The translations under genes and the position numbers were made by a program. A stretch of DNA of 39,576 bases from Bacteroidales bacterium UBA3742 (lineage in GTDB: Bacteria; Bacteroidota; Bacteroidia; Bacteroidales; Paludibacteraceae): positions 1 to 39,576 of the forward strand of contig DFGU01000091.1 in NCBI GenBank assembly GCA_002371785.1, written 5' to 3'. A model generated the notes under the pieces. That model saw only the letters and a program-made list of their open reading frames with translations. It was not told where the DNA came from and searched no databases. Shown in pieces: positions 16,676 through 24,298 of this stretch (its first letter is position 1; each line of letters begins with the position of its first letter).

Positions 16676-17653
16676 TTAAATATAGTTCACTTCCGGCGAG
16701 ATGCTGATACCGAATTTCTCTCGAACGCTTTGGCATATCTGTTCGGCCAGGGTCATGACATCCTCGGGGGTCGCCTGGTCGGCATTAACGATCACCAGCG
16801 GCTGCTTTTCATACACCTGCGCCCCTCCTAACCGTTTGCCTTTCCAGCCGCATTGCTCAATCAGCCACGCAGCCGGTATCTTCACGCCGCCGTCTTGCTC
16901 AAAGTGCGGCACCTTATCATACGCCGCCGCTATGCGCTCATAGACCTCGCGAGGCACGATCGGATTCTTGAAGAACGATCCCGCCGAACCTATCTCGCTC
17001 ACCTCCGGAAGTTTCTGCTTGCGGATCTGCATGACAGCCTCACGCACCTGATTCGGCGTGGGCGTATCGCCCGTTGCGGCACGCAGATGACCATAGTCCA
17101 GCACCGGATGAGGCGTCTTCCACAGCCGGTAAACCACCGACGTCACGATATACTGACCCTTCAGTTCATTCTTGAAGATGCTGTCACGATAGCCGTAGCG
17201 GCACTCGGCATTTTCAAACACGCGCTCCTGTCCGTCGGCGATAGCGATCGTCTTCACCCGCACGATGGCATCCTTGGCTTCTACGCCGTAGGCTCCTACG
17301 TTCTGCACAGCCGAAGCACCTACCTCACCCGGTATATGACTCAGGTTCTCCAGGCCCCACAGCCCCATGTCGCACAGCTGGGCGATCAGTTCGTCCATTA
17401 CCAGTCCCGACTCCGCCTCTATCAGCACCTCGTCGCCGTTCTCATCCAGCGCACGGGCCCGACGCATGGCCGAATGCAGCACCACGCCGTCGTAGTCGCC
17501 CCGGAACAGCAAGTTCGATCCGGCACCGATAGCCAGTATCTCCTCTCCACGGTATTTCTCCAGCAACATGCGCAACTCCTCCACCGAGTGATACTCCTCC
17601 ATCACCCGCGCACGCACCTTCATCCGAAATGTATTAGGAATAGTATTTTGCAT
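16676..17653 (-). CDS. murB: UDP-N-acetylenolpyruvoylglucosamine reductase
   Basis: A 325-residue FAD enzyme that follows MurA and reduces enolpyruvyl-UDP-GlcNAc to UDP-MurNAc with NADPH. The FAD-binding signature is ILAIGAGSNLLFRGDYDGVV. The substrate motifs are YGYRDSIFKNELKG and IGSAGSFFKNPIV, where the Ser is the proton donor. The last part (GWKGKRLGGAQVYEKQPLVI) is the type I MurB C-terminal domain. The gene sits directly upstream of murA, so two successive cell-wall steps are probably co-transcribed. The start (MQNTIPNTFRMKV) could be trimmed to Met11. Confidence 0.96.
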   Translation of the reverse strand: MQNTIPNTFRMKVRARVMEEYHSVEELRMLLEKYRGEEILAIGAGSNLLFRGDYDGVVLHSAMRRARALDENGDEVLIEAESGLVMDELIAQLCDMGLWGLENLSHIPGEVGASAVQNVGAYGVEAKDAIVRVKTIAIADGQERVFENAECRYGYRDSIFKNELKGQYIVTSVVYRLWKTPHPVLDYGHLRAATGDTPTPNQVREAVMQIRKQKLPEVSEIGSAGSFFKNPIVPREVYERIAAAYDKVPHFEQDGGVKIPAAWLIEQCGWKGKRLGGAQVYEKQPLVIVNADQATPEDVMTLAEQICQSVREKFGISISPEVNYI

Positions 17654-17656
17654 ATG

Positions 17657-17702
17657 TCTTTTATCTTTTAGCGCAGCGGTCTTTTGTCTTTTAGCGCAGC
17701 GG
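17657..17702. repeat. Two tandem 23-bp units between nadE and murB
   Basis: Units at 17657-17679 and 17680-17702 differ at one base (TCTTTTATC or TCTTTTGTC, then TTTTAGCGCAGCGG). They fill the intergenic gap almost exactly. No hairpin is obvious. Confidence 0.9.
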
Positions 17703-17703
17703 T

Positions 17704-19635
17704 CTATATTTCATTTATATCACTCGGCATGCGCCAGTCGCCACGCGGCGAGAGGCTCACCGGCACCACCTTCGGTCCGTCCGGCATACACGAGCGCTTG
17801 AACTGCTGCTGGTAGAAGCGGCGCATGAATACGTCCAGCCACTTGGCTATTGTCTCTTCGTCATACTTGTCCTCAAAGGCCTGCAGGGCCATATACTGTA
17901 TCTTATCGCGGGTGAATCCGTAGCGAAGGAAATAGTACAGGAAATAGTCGTGTAATTCGTAGGGGCCTACCCTGTCTTCCGTGATCTGCGCGATGTCGCC
18001 GTTCTGATCGGCCGGCAGCAATTCCGGCGAGATGGGCGTGTCCACCACGTTCATCAGCACCTGACGCACCTGGTCGTCAAACAGGTTCTCGGCCGCATAG
18101 GTTACCAGGAACCGTACCAAGGTCTTCGGTATACCGGCATTCAGACCGTACATCGACATCTGGTCACCGCTGTACGTGCACCATCCCAACGCCAGTTCGC
18201 TCAAGTCACCCGTACCTACTACCAGTCCGTTCATCTGGTTCGCCACGTCCATCAGGATCAACGTACGTATTCGCGCTTGCGCGTTCTCATACGTCACGTC
18301 ATGCGTATCCATATCGTGATCTATATCCTTCAAGTGCTGGGTAGCCATCTCGCGAATCGGTATCTCGCGCATCGTGATGCCCAGCAGTTCCATCAGTCTG
18401 AGCGCATTCTGATACGTACGGTCACTCGTACCGAAACCCGGCATCGTCACGCCCACGATACGCGTCCTGTCATAGCCCAACTGATCGGCCGCCAAGACGC
18501 TGCTTACCAGCGCCAAGGTCGAGTCCAGTCCACCCGACACACCGATCACCAGCGTCTCGGCATGCGTATGTTCCCAGCGTCGCATCAAGCCGCTCGTCTG
18601 AATCGAGAACACGTCCATCGCATACGGATCTTCCTCACCCTTCACGGGCAGGAACGGAAGCGGCCAGAACTTACGATGCAGCGGCTCCGTAAACTCTTCC
18701 TGACGCTCGATAGGCGCTACGTTCACATGGCGATAATGGCCCTGTTTGTCCTTGGTGAAATTGGTATTACGCTGACGATCGATTCTGAGACGCTCTACGT
18801 CGATCTCCTGAATGATCATCGAACTCACGCGCTGGAACCGATCACCCTCGGCCTGTATCCGTCCGTTCTCGGCGATATACGTACTGCCCGAGAACACCAC
18901 GTCCGTCGTGCTCTCACCGATACCCGACGAGGTGTATATATAGCCGCAATGCACACGCGCCGACTGCTGGGTGATCATCTGGCGACGGAAGGCATTCTTG
19001 CCTACGATGCAGTTGCTCGAGGAGAGGTTGAAGATCAGTTCTGCGCCCTGTATCGCCAATTGCGTCGAAGGCGGTAGCGGACTCCATAGGTCCTCGCACA
19101 CCTCGATGCCAAAGCAGTAGTTGCGGGTGGTGAACAGCAGGTCCGTGCCAAACGGCACGTCGCCGCACCATAGTTCAATCGTCGGGATACGAGGTGCCAT
19201 GCCTCCGGGCGTAAACTCACGCGTAGCACGACCGCTCGTGAACCAGCGTTTCTCGTAGAACTCGCCCGTATTCGGCAGGTTCACCTTGGGCACCACGCCC
19301 ATCACCTCACCGTCCGTCAGCACAAAGGCGCAGTTGAACAGATCGTTGTCCACCTTCAGCGGCGCACCGATCAGCACCACGATGGCCTTGCCACGCGTAT
19401 AGTTGCATACGTCCTCCAAAGCAGCCATCGCATTCTGCTGAAGCTGCTGAGTGAAGAACAAATCGCCGCAGGTGTAGCCCGTCAGCGTCAACTCCGGAAA
19501 ACACAGTACCTCCACGCCCTCACGGAGCGCTTCGTCGATCTGCTGCTTCACCTCCTGTGCGTTATACGCACAATCCGCTACATGCACCATCGGTACGGCT
19601 GCCGCCACGCGAACAAATCCAAAATTCGTATCCAT
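17704..19635 (-). CDS. nadE: NAD+ synthase, glutamine-hydrolysing
   Basis: About 643 residues with two domains. The N-terminal nitrilase-like amidase has the Glu-Lys-Cys triad (Glu48 in CFPELTLTGY, Lys117 in PKVNLPN, Cys180 in GIEVCEDLW) and frees ammonia from glutamine. The C-terminal synthetase has the ATP motif SGGLDS (367-372) and amidates deamido-NAD. The frame is open up to an ATG at 19653, but the promoter's -7 box ends at 19662, so that ATG would lie only a few bases after the transcription start. The ATG at 19635 (MDTNFGFVRVAAAVP) is preferred. It heads the murB-murA run. Confidence 0.95.
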   Translation of the reverse strand: MDTNFGFVRVAAAVPMVHVADCAYNAQEVKQQIDEALREGVEVLCFPELTLTGYTCGDLFFTQQLQQNAMAALEDVCNYTRGKAIVVLIGAPLKVDNDLFNCAFVLTDGEVMGVVPKVNLPNTGEFYEKRWFTSGRATREFTPGGMAPRIPTIELWCGDVPFGTDLLFTTRNYCFGIEVCEDLWSPLPPSTQLAIQGAELIFNLSSSNCIVGKNAFRRQMITQQSARVHCGYIYTSSGIGESTTDVVFSGSTYIAENGRIQAEGDRFQRVSSMIIQEIDVERLRIDRQRNTNFTKDKQGHYRHVNVAPIERQEEFTEPLHRKFWPLPFLPVKGEEDPYAMDVFSIQTSGLMRRWEHTHAETLVIGVSGGLDSTLALVSSVLAADQLGYDRTRIVGVTMPGFGTSDRTYQNALRLMELLGITMREIPIREMATQHLKDIDHDMDTHDVTYENAQARIRTLILMDVANQMNGLVVGTGDLSELALGWCTYSGDQMSMYGLNAGIPKTLVRFLVTYAAENLFDDQVRQVLMNVVDTPISPELLPADQNGDIAQITEDRVGPYELHDYFLYYFLRYGFTRDKIQYMALQAFEDKYDEETIAKWLDVFMRRFYQQQFKRSCMPDGPKVVPVSLSPRGDWRMPSDINEI

Positions 19636-19661
19636 ATATATACAGTTTAGCAATTTGCGTG

Positions 19662-19693
19662 CAAAGGTACGAAAAAAAAATCAATTGTGCAAA
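19662..19693 (-). promoter_or_regulatory. Bacteroidetes-type promoter of nadE
   Basis: On the minus strand: TTTG, 20 nt from the TTG to the -7 box, then TACCTTTG (19662-19669). This is the phylum's consensus spacing. It lies about 27 bp before the preferred nadE ATG. Confidence 0.8.
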
Positions 19694-19738
19694 TAAAACT
19701 TGTTTTATTTTGCCATTTGTGAGAAAAAACTGCTATAA

Positions 19739-21061
19739 TCAGTGCTGTCTGACATACATGACTAAGCGTAAAGGACGAGAGTCGTCGTCGGCTTTCTTGA
19801 ATTGCAACAGGATCGGATCGTCGGGTTTCGGCAGGCGAACACCTACCAGTTCCGTCCAAGGAGACAGTTTGTCAGCCGCTTTGCGTCGGCGTTGGATGTC
19901 TCGGGCAGTCTGGTTCTTTCGACGATGGCTCACCCCGGGCTGGAAGGGTTCGATGATATGTTGCTGCTCGGCCAGCACGATCTGCTCGGCAGACGCCACG
20001 AACAGCGCCTCGCCGGCTACGCGGCTACAATATTCTGCAAATCGGGTACGATCCGTCTTGTTCATCCCGAGGGCTATGCTCCCGGACTTATCCGGCGCGT
20101 CCTTCTGCATGATTTTCTTCCAGAGCGCGCTTTCCACGTCCTCCGAGATATAATACGGCTGCTCTGCCGGCACATAGACAAAGCGCAACTTCTTGCCCTT
20201 CAGGCGAATAGAACGCGTGAGCGGCGCTTCTTTGTTTTCCACGACCTGCATCATAGGATCGTCGGGAAGCGTAAACGCCACCCGCAGACCGATATAGCCG
20301 GCGGTGGTCTCGGGCACGTACCAACGGCGTACGGAGATATGGCTATTTGCAGCACATTCATCGTAACTGCTGCCACGAGCTATCCGATAGCTGCCCGTGT
20401 CGGCACCGCATGGATTCGGCGTTGTGCTCAACTGATAGGCACCGTAAATATCCTGACACCATTCAGCCACATTACCCGTCATATCATACAACCCCAATTC
20501 ATTCGGATGCTTGTGTCCCACATGGTGCTTCCAATTACCCGAACACGAGTAGGTCCACCCTACGCTATCGAGTTCGTTGCCGCCCGAGAAACGATAGTGT
20601 TTACTTTGCGCCCCACCACGTGCGGCATATTCCCATTCTGCCTCGGTCGGCAGACGAAACGGCAGACCGGTGATACTATCCAGCCGACGCACAAACTCCT
20701 GACAATCATGCCAAGAAATAAACGAGATTGGTAAGGTAGGATGATACTTGGGACTAATGATTTCCTTTTCCGGCATCACGGCATGCCACAGTTCGACGGT
20801 CACTTCCGTGGTGGCCATGTAATACGGGGAGAGAAAGACCAGATGAGCCGGTTTATCGGTATAGATATCCTTATCATATTGATCCTGCGTGGCCCCCATC
20901 ATGAACGAACCGCCCTCCACGCGTTGCATCGTAAACGGGATGCCATGGACTAATATCTCCAACCGCTGCAACGAATCGGGCACAACTGGTCGATGCTTAC
21001 GCGCCGACACCGGCTGCACCAAGCATAGCAATCCTATCAGTATGACCCATACTCGACTCAC
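19739..21061 (-). CDS. Secreted FGE-sulfatase-domain protein with a degenerate second copy
   Basis: Residues (numbered from the GTG start) about 40-285 are a formylglycine-generating-enzyme-type domain: VEGGSFMMGATQDQYDKD, YYMATTEVTVELWHAVM, PFRLPTEAEWEYAARGG, MTGNVAEWCQDIYG, ARGSSYDECAANSHISVRRW. The catalytic Cys pair of true FGE is not evident, so it is probably a structural or binding domain. The C-terminal 150 residues repeat the same outline weakly (LRFVYVPAEQPYYISEDVES, then TDRTRFAEYCSRVAGEALFV), as a decayed second domain. I place the start at GTG 21061 because a signal peptide (SRVWVILIGLLCLVQPVSA) follows at once and the DNA beyond is AT-rich and non-coding in character. The frame stays open to an ATG at 21217, so a longer form is possible. 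Confidence 0.78.
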   Translation of the reverse strand: MSRVWVILIGLLCLVQPVSARKHRPVVPDSLQRLEILVHGIPFTMQRVEGGSFMMGATQDQYDKDIYTDKPAHLVFLSPYYMATTEVTVELWHAVMPEKEIISPKYHPTLPISFISWHDCQEFVRRLDSITGLPFRLPTEAEWEYAARGGAQSKHYRFSGGNELDSVGWTYSCSGNWKHHVGHKHPNELGLYDMTGNVAEWCQDIYGAYQLSTTPNPCGADTGSYRIARGSSYDECAANSHISVRRWYVPETTAGYIGLRVAFTLPDDPMMQVVENKEAPLTRSIRLKGKKLRFVYVPAEQPYYISEDVESALWKKIMQKDAPDKSGSIALGMNKTDRTRFAEYCSRVAGEALFVASAEQIVLAEQQHIIEPFQPGVSHRRKNQTARDIQRRRKAADKLSPWTELVGVRLPKPDDPILLQFKKADDDSRPLRLVMYVRQH

Positions 21062-21341
21062 ACCCAGAATGCAACAAATATCGTGCCACACAATATTTTT
21101 TTCGAAGAAAAAAATATATGCAAGCTGTACGATTCTTAAGATTTTTCCTAGCAAGGGGCAAGCCATATGCAAGCCATGGTTTTCCCATGGTTTATAATTA
21201 CCTGTTTTTGCCCCCAAAAATATACGATTGTTAAGATTTTGAGGTTTAAACCTATACTATTTCCAAAATAGAGGATTTTGAATGAAAATTTAACAAATTC
21301 TGAAGATTCTTACTTGAAAACTTGTATATGTTGTAAAAAAA
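21062..21341. other. AT-rich gap upstream of the FGE-domain gene
   Basis: No convincing gene. It contains two related stretches on the + strand, TACGATTCTTAAGATTTT near 21130 and TACGATTGTTAAGATTTT near 21225, and a third GAAGATTCTTACTTG near 21302. The FGE-gene leader would run through here if it is transcribed from the minus-strand promoter at 21435-21466. Confidence 0.6.
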
Positions 21342-21352
21342 TAGTACCTTTG
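21322..21352 (+). promoter_or_regulatory. Forward promoter, copy A of the 141-bp element
   Basis: TTG at 21322-21324, 20 nt, TACCTTTG at 21345-21352: exact Bacteroidetes consensus. It points toward the lipoprotein gene at 21615. The -33 half lies outside the conserved 141 bp but is preserved in both copies. Confidence 0.8.
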
Positions 21353-21482
21353 CGACCGATTTTGAACGCAAGGGTACTATTAAAACGACACCCGATAGTT
21401 TGACTTGCGTCAGGGACTACCGGGGATTCCGCTGCAAAAGTACTACATTTTTTTGAATTGTGCAAATATTTTGACAAAAAAA
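21342..21482. repeat. 141-bp duplicated element, copy A
   Basis: 140 of 141 bases match the copy at 22240-22380 (one T/A change about 18 bases in). It has inverted ends (TAGTACCTTTGC against TAGTACTTTTGC), each forming a -7 box that points inward. The interior can fold as ACGCAAG (21366-21372) with CTTGCGT (21404-21410), enclosing ACTAT/ATAGT; TGAC/GTCA at 21401-21412 is a competing hairpin. No protein-coding frame within it looks real. Confidence 0.9.
21435..21466 (-). promoter_or_regulatory. Reverse promoter, copy A of the 141-bp element
   Basis: On the minus strand: TTTG (21466-21463), 20 nt, TACTTTTG (21442-21435). It faces the forward promoter of the same element and points toward the FGE-domain gene. 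Confidence 0.7.
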
Positions 21483-21614
21483 TTACATTTTTAATGAAAG
21501 ACACATCATATATTATAAATGAATACTATATAGTCTTGATCATGTACAAGCAGTTTGTAACAAGATAAATCAGGTAAAGGCGGCTATTAACCATTATTTT
21601 TAAATTGCATATAT

Positions 21615-22019
21615 ATGAAACGGTTTATTTTCTTATTATCTGTTATTTGCCTTGTGGCATCATGTTCAAAACCACCTTATGTAGATCGCTATTACGTATA
21701 CGATGACGACGACGGCTGTGCGTTTATTTTCCATAATGACGGCTCGGTGGACATATACGAATTCTTCTGGCGTGAACACATTAGAGGAACATATATCTGT
21801 AATTTCCCTCAAGTATCTATTACTATAACTGAACTGGATTCGGGGACAAGACCGGAGATACGCTATTATAACGAAGCTCCTTCTGCATATCCAGATTCGT
21901 TATGGTTTAGCTCACAATCTGATACATTGTATAGGTACAATCCATCATATATACGTGACACCATCCCGTTAACTACGTCAAATTGGTTGGATTTCATGTT
22001 ATTCAGAATTGGATTGTGA
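21615..22019 (+). CDS. Small lipoprotein of unknown function
   Basis: A 134-residue protein with a lipoprotein signal: MKRFIFLLSVICLVASC, lipobox VASC with Cys17. The mature part is rich in Tyr, Asp and Ser (VDRYYVYDDDDGCAFIFHND, then SLWFSSQSDTLYRYN) and probably all-beta. No family recognised. It follows copy A of the 141-bp element, with a leader of about 255 nt, and is followed by a tRNA-Ser-like fragment and a strong terminator, so it looks like a self-contained transcription unit. Base use is more AT-rich than in the core genes, consistent with acquisition. Confidence 0.75.
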   Translation: MKRFIFLLSVICLVASCSKPPYVDRYYVYDDDDGCAFIFHNDGSVDIYEFFWREHIRGTYICNFPQVSITITELDSGTRPEIRYYNEAPSAYPDSLWFSSQSDTLYRYNPSYIRDTIPLTTSNWLDFMLFRIGL

Positions 22020-22043
22020 GTGATGAATTCAAGGGTACCGACT

Positions 22044-22105
22044 GAGAGTGAAAGATTCGAGGGATTCGAGGACACCGACATTGCCTGCGGCAATCCCACC
22101 TCGAA
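22044..22105. other. Degenerate tRNA-Ser 3'-end fragment with two-tier palindrome
   Basis: GAGAGTGAAAGATTCGA (22044-22060) matches 15 of 17 bases of the tRNA-Ser gene end at 24301-24317. It is followed by GGGATTCGAG and a nested palindrome: TTCGAGG/CCTCGAA outside, ATTGCC/GGCAAT inside. Confidence 0.65.
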
Positions 22106-22136
22106 AACCCTAAAGCCTGCCGGCGGCACCTTGTTC

Positions 22137-22201
22137 AAAGAAAAAAAGAGCGATTTGCTTGCTTGAGTAAACTCAGACAGACAAATCGTCCTTTTTTCTT
22201 T
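22137..22201 (+). terminator. Terminator after the lipoprotein gene
   Basis: Stem CGATTTG (22151-22157) with CAAATCG (22182-22188), an inner TGAGT/ACTCA hairpin, and flanking A-run and T-run (CCTTTTTTCTTT). It could work in both directions. Confidence 0.8.
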
Positions 22202-22219
22202 GCGAAAATGATAAAATTC

Positions 22220-22250
22220 TTGCATATGTCAGAAAAAAGTAGTACCTTTG
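22220..22250 (+). promoter_or_regulatory. Forward promoter, copy B of the 141-bp element
   Basis: TTG at 22220-22222, 20 nt, TACCTTTG at 22243-22250. It points to the Abi-like remnant and the serine hydrolase. The -33 flank differs from copy A except for TTG and spacing, which suggests selection on the promoter. Confidence 0.8.
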
Positions 22251-22380
22251 CGACCGAATTTGAACGCAAGGGTACTATTAAAACGACACCCGATAGTTTG
22301 ACTTGCGTCAGGGACTACCGGGGATTCCGCTGCAAAAGTACTACATTTTTTTGAATTGTGCAAATATTTTGACAAAAAAA
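22240..22380. repeat. 141-bp duplicated element, copy B
   Basis: Second copy, same orientation as copy A, offset by 898 bp, 140/141 identical. It ends 12 bp before the ATG of the Abi-like remnant. It keeps both -7 boxes and the interior hairpins. Confidence 0.9.
22333..22364 (-). promoter_or_regulatory. Reverse promoter, copy B of the 141-bp element
   Basis: On the minus strand: TTTG (22364-22361), 20 nt, TACTTTTG (22340-22333). Unlike copy A it has no minus-strand gene before it; it would run antisense into the terminator at 22137-22201. Confidence 0.65.
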
Positions 22381-22392
22381 AAAGAATTTTTT

Positions 22393-22689
22393 ATGAAATA
22401 TACCGATTTTGAAGCAATAATGTCACCGGAACGAATGAGCAGATACCTCATTGCGACCAAAGGAGACACCAATAAGGCAATGGCACTTTACCGGGCCAAC
22501 TTGCATCTTTCGCAAGAGGTTTTTACGGTAGTGAGTTGTTTTGAGGTTGCGCTTCGAAATGCAATTGATGAGCGTTTGAAAGTGACATTAGGGGCGGATT
22601 GGCTTCGTGATGCTATACAACCAGGCGGTATATTTGATGTCAAGAAATTTTCTAAAAACATCTTCCTGTCATATATAATAACAAAGTGA
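22393..22689 (+). pseudogene. Truncated Abi-like protein (N-terminal part)
   Basis: 98 codons: MKYTDFEAIMSPERMSRYLI, then ALYRANLHLSQEVFTVVSCF, then EVALRNAIDERLK. The pattern LYxxNxxLS...FEVxLRNxI is the N-terminal signature of Abi-type abortive-infection-like proteins, which are usually about 250 residues or more. Here the frame loses similarity after GADWLRDAIQPGG and stops at 22689. The break lies at an inverted repeat shared with the next gene's start. It is therefore read as a remnant, although a short product could still be made from the copy B promoter. Confidence 0.7.
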
Positions 22690-22716
22690 ATTGATTTGCC
22701 CATATGAAGATGTTTT
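22655..22716. repeat. 11-bp inverted repeat at the Abi/hydrolase junction
   Basis: AAAACATCTTC (22655-22665) and its exact complement GAAGATGTTTT (22706-22716). The right arm overlaps the first codons of the serine hydrolase. Confidence 0.85.
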
Positions 22717-23885
22717 CTTTTTTAAAACTCTCAATTATTGTATCAGTTTGTTTATTTTGGGCTTCATGCGCCATCATCCGCGGCCAGATAGCGGACGGGC
22801 CGAGCGGCCCCTCTTCCTATAGTTTTGAGCATCACGCGCATGACACTATTGTCAATGGAGCAACGACTTTCAGCTTTCCATATGCTAATCAACAAGCTGA
22901 ATGGATTGACACGCTTCATTTCTTTACGCAGCCTCCTGCATATAAGCGGCCTCGAACCATGTGGGAAGCATTGGATGGCAAAACAGATACACAAGGTGTT
23001 CTAATCATCCAAAACGATAGCATCGTTTACGAGAAATGTCAGGGCGACATCTCGACTGACAGGATTGCTACAGTCTTCTCTGTCTCCAAATCGATCACTT
23101 CACTACTATGCGGCATCGCTGTTGACGAAGGGTATATCAAGAGTATCGACGATCCCGTAACTGATTATTTGCCCGAATTAAAACAGAAGAACGACATGTG
23201 GCAGAAACTGACTATACGCCATTTGTTGGATATGCGTAGCGGCTTGGATTTCGACGACACCTATTCTCTTCGTTTAAAAGACCTCAAGCGGCTGAATGCT
23301 ATGGCGAAGCTGAACTACGGCAAGAATATCATGAAGCAAATCAGAGGTCTGAAGTTCGAAAACGAACCCGGTACTATGTATAAATACGAAAGTATGACCT
23401 CGGAAATCTTAGGCATCGTCATCCAGCGAGCTACAGGTCAACGCTTTGTGGACTACTTGAGCGATAAGGTCTGGATTCCTTTACAAATGGAGTCACCAGC
23501 CATCATCAATATTGATAGCCGCAAGTACGATATGCCTCATACTTTTGGCGGTATCAGTACTACCATGAAAGATCTGGCAAAAATCGGCAGGTTATATTTG
23601 AATAAAGGGATGTGGAATGGTACACGTATCGTTAGCGAAGAGTGGATTCGTCTTTCGACGGAATATAATACGGAGAACGATGGGTATCACATGAATTGGT
23701 ACAACACTAGTTGGATGGATTACACGCCGGAATATCCAGGTTTTTACGCATATGGCATACGCGCACAAGTACTATACGTAAATCCATATAAGAATCTCAT
23801 CATGATACGTTTTGGCAAGCGCGATGACACATATGCTTTTATCCCATATATGTTTGAAATGCTCAGTAATAATGAAAGATTCTAA
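22704..23885 (+). CDS. Serine hydrolase lipoprotein, beta-lactamase class C / DD-peptidase fold
   Basis: A 393-residue protein. The lipoprotein signal ends LFWASC with Cys22. The active-site SxxK is Ser126-Val-Ser-Lys129 in ATVFSVSKSITSLL. The second motif is Tyr228 in PGTMYKYESMTSEILG. The third (usually HTG or KTG) falls near PHTFGGISTTMKDLAKIGRL. This is the class C beta-lactamase-like family, which includes esterases and peptidoglycan DD-peptidases as well as true beta-lactamases. Sequence alone does not decide, and length and lipidation favour a peptidase or esterase. The ATG lies 14 bp after the Abi-like remnant's stop, inside an inverted repeat, so the N-terminal codons may derive from a rearrangement. 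It probably depends on the copy B promoter. Confidence 0.88.
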   Translation: MKMFSFLKLSIIVSVCLFWASCAIIRGQIADGPSGPSSYSFEHHAHDTIVNGATTFSFPYANQQAEWIDTLHFFTQPPAYKRPRTMWEALDGKTDTQGVLIIQNDSIVYEKCQGDISTDRIATVFSVSKSITSLLCGIAVDEGYIKSIDDPVTDYLPELKQKNDMWQKLTIRHLLDMRSGLDFDDTYSLRLKDLKRLNAMAKLNYGKNIMKQIRGLKFENEPGTMYKYESMTSEILGIVIQRATGQRFVDYLSDKVWIPLQMESPAIINIDSRKYDMPHTFGGISTTMKDLAKIGRLYLNKGMWNGTRIVSEEWIRLSTEYNTENDGYHMNWYNTSWMDYTPEYPGFYAYGIRAQVLYVNPYKNLIMIRFGKRDDTYAFIPYMFEMLSNNERF

Positions 23886-23894
23886 ACGTATCTC

Positions 23895-23928
23895 GTGAGG
23901 GATTCGAAAATTGCAAAGCAATAATCGA
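23895..23928. other. tRNA-Ser 3'-end fragment with two-tier palindrome
   Basis: GTGAGGGATTCGAA (23895-23908) is identical to 14 bases of the tRNA-Ser gene. It is followed by TCGA, ATTGC, AAA, GCAAT, TCGA: a nested palindrome. It begins 10 bp after the hydrolase stop. Confidence 0.65.
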
Positions 23929-23987
23929 CAGAGCGTAGCGGCGGAGAACCCACCGATCGGGGGTTGAGAAGGCCCTCATCTCCGAAT

Positions 23988-24029
23988 AAAAGAAAAAGGG
24001 ACGCCCCTTGTGGGTATCCCTATTCTTTT
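23988..24029 (+). terminator. Bidirectional terminator-like hairpin
   Basis: AAAAGAA (23988-23994) pairs with TTCTTTT (24023-24029); inside, GGGA/TCCC and CCC/GGG. A- and T-runs on both sides. About 100 bp after the hydrolase stop, and also just beyond a tRNA 3'-end fragment when read on the minus strand. Confidence 0.75.
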
Positions 24030-24032
24030 ACC

Positions 24033-24084
24033 GCGGAGAGTGAGGGATTGGGACGCCGCCTTGGCTATGCCAATTCCCCCCAAT
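24033..24084. other. tRNA-Ser 3'-end fragment with two-tier palindrome
   Basis: GCGGAGAGTGAGGGATT (24033-24049) is identical to 24298-24314, covering the acceptor 3' strand and part of the T arm. It runs into ATTGGG/CCCAAT enclosing TTGGC/GCCAA. The interval 23886-24298 holds no convincing gene, only such fragments and hairpins. Confidence 0.7.
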
Positions 24085-24149
24085 CCACTTTCTGTGCCAG
24101 AGGCATCCTGGGCAAAGCTATAGTTCTTCCAACTAAACAAAATACAAAG

Positions 24150-24176
24150 GAAAGAGTGCAGGCACCCTTTCTTTTT
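24150..24176 (+). terminator. Terminator-like hairpin with no gene in front of it
   Basis: GAAAG-A-GTG, loop CAGG, CAC-C-CTTTC, then a T-run (TTTTT). There is no intact + strand gene between this hairpin and the previous terminator, so it may be the tail of a lost gene. Confidence 0.65.
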
Positions 24177-24229
24177 GTGAACCATAGTACCTTTATGATA
24201 ATAAATTCTCAACAGGCTCTATTGTCCAC

Positions 24230-24256
24230 AAAAAAATGGAAGTCAATGACCTCCAT
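24230..24256 (-). terminator. Terminator of tRNA-Ser
   Basis: On the minus strand: ATGGA-G-GTC, loop ATT, GAC-T-TCCAT, followed by a run of T. It lies about 40 bp after the tRNA 3' end. Confidence 0.8.
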
Positions 24257-24298
24257 TCCTTTTTGCATTTTGTTCAGTTTCCCGAACTCTTCGCTTTG

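Noticed and set aside
21310..21504. 64-codon minus-strand frame in the 141-bp element, and a similar + frame at 22163-22354
   Set aside because: They overlap promoters and hairpins, have no family features, and the matching part lies in a repeat better explained as regulatory DNA.
21342..22380. Integron-like cassette array with attC sites
   Set aside because: The repeat-gene-repeat plan and folded repeats are suggestive, but I see no GTTRRRY core sites or integrase, and the repeats carry promoters, unlike typical attC. Kept only as a cassette-like observation at the tRNA end.
22704..23885. A true beta-lactamase resistance gene
   Set aside because: The fold and SxxK motif fit, but the lipoprotein anchor and weak third motif fit DD-peptidases or esterases equally well; resistance cannot be claimed.
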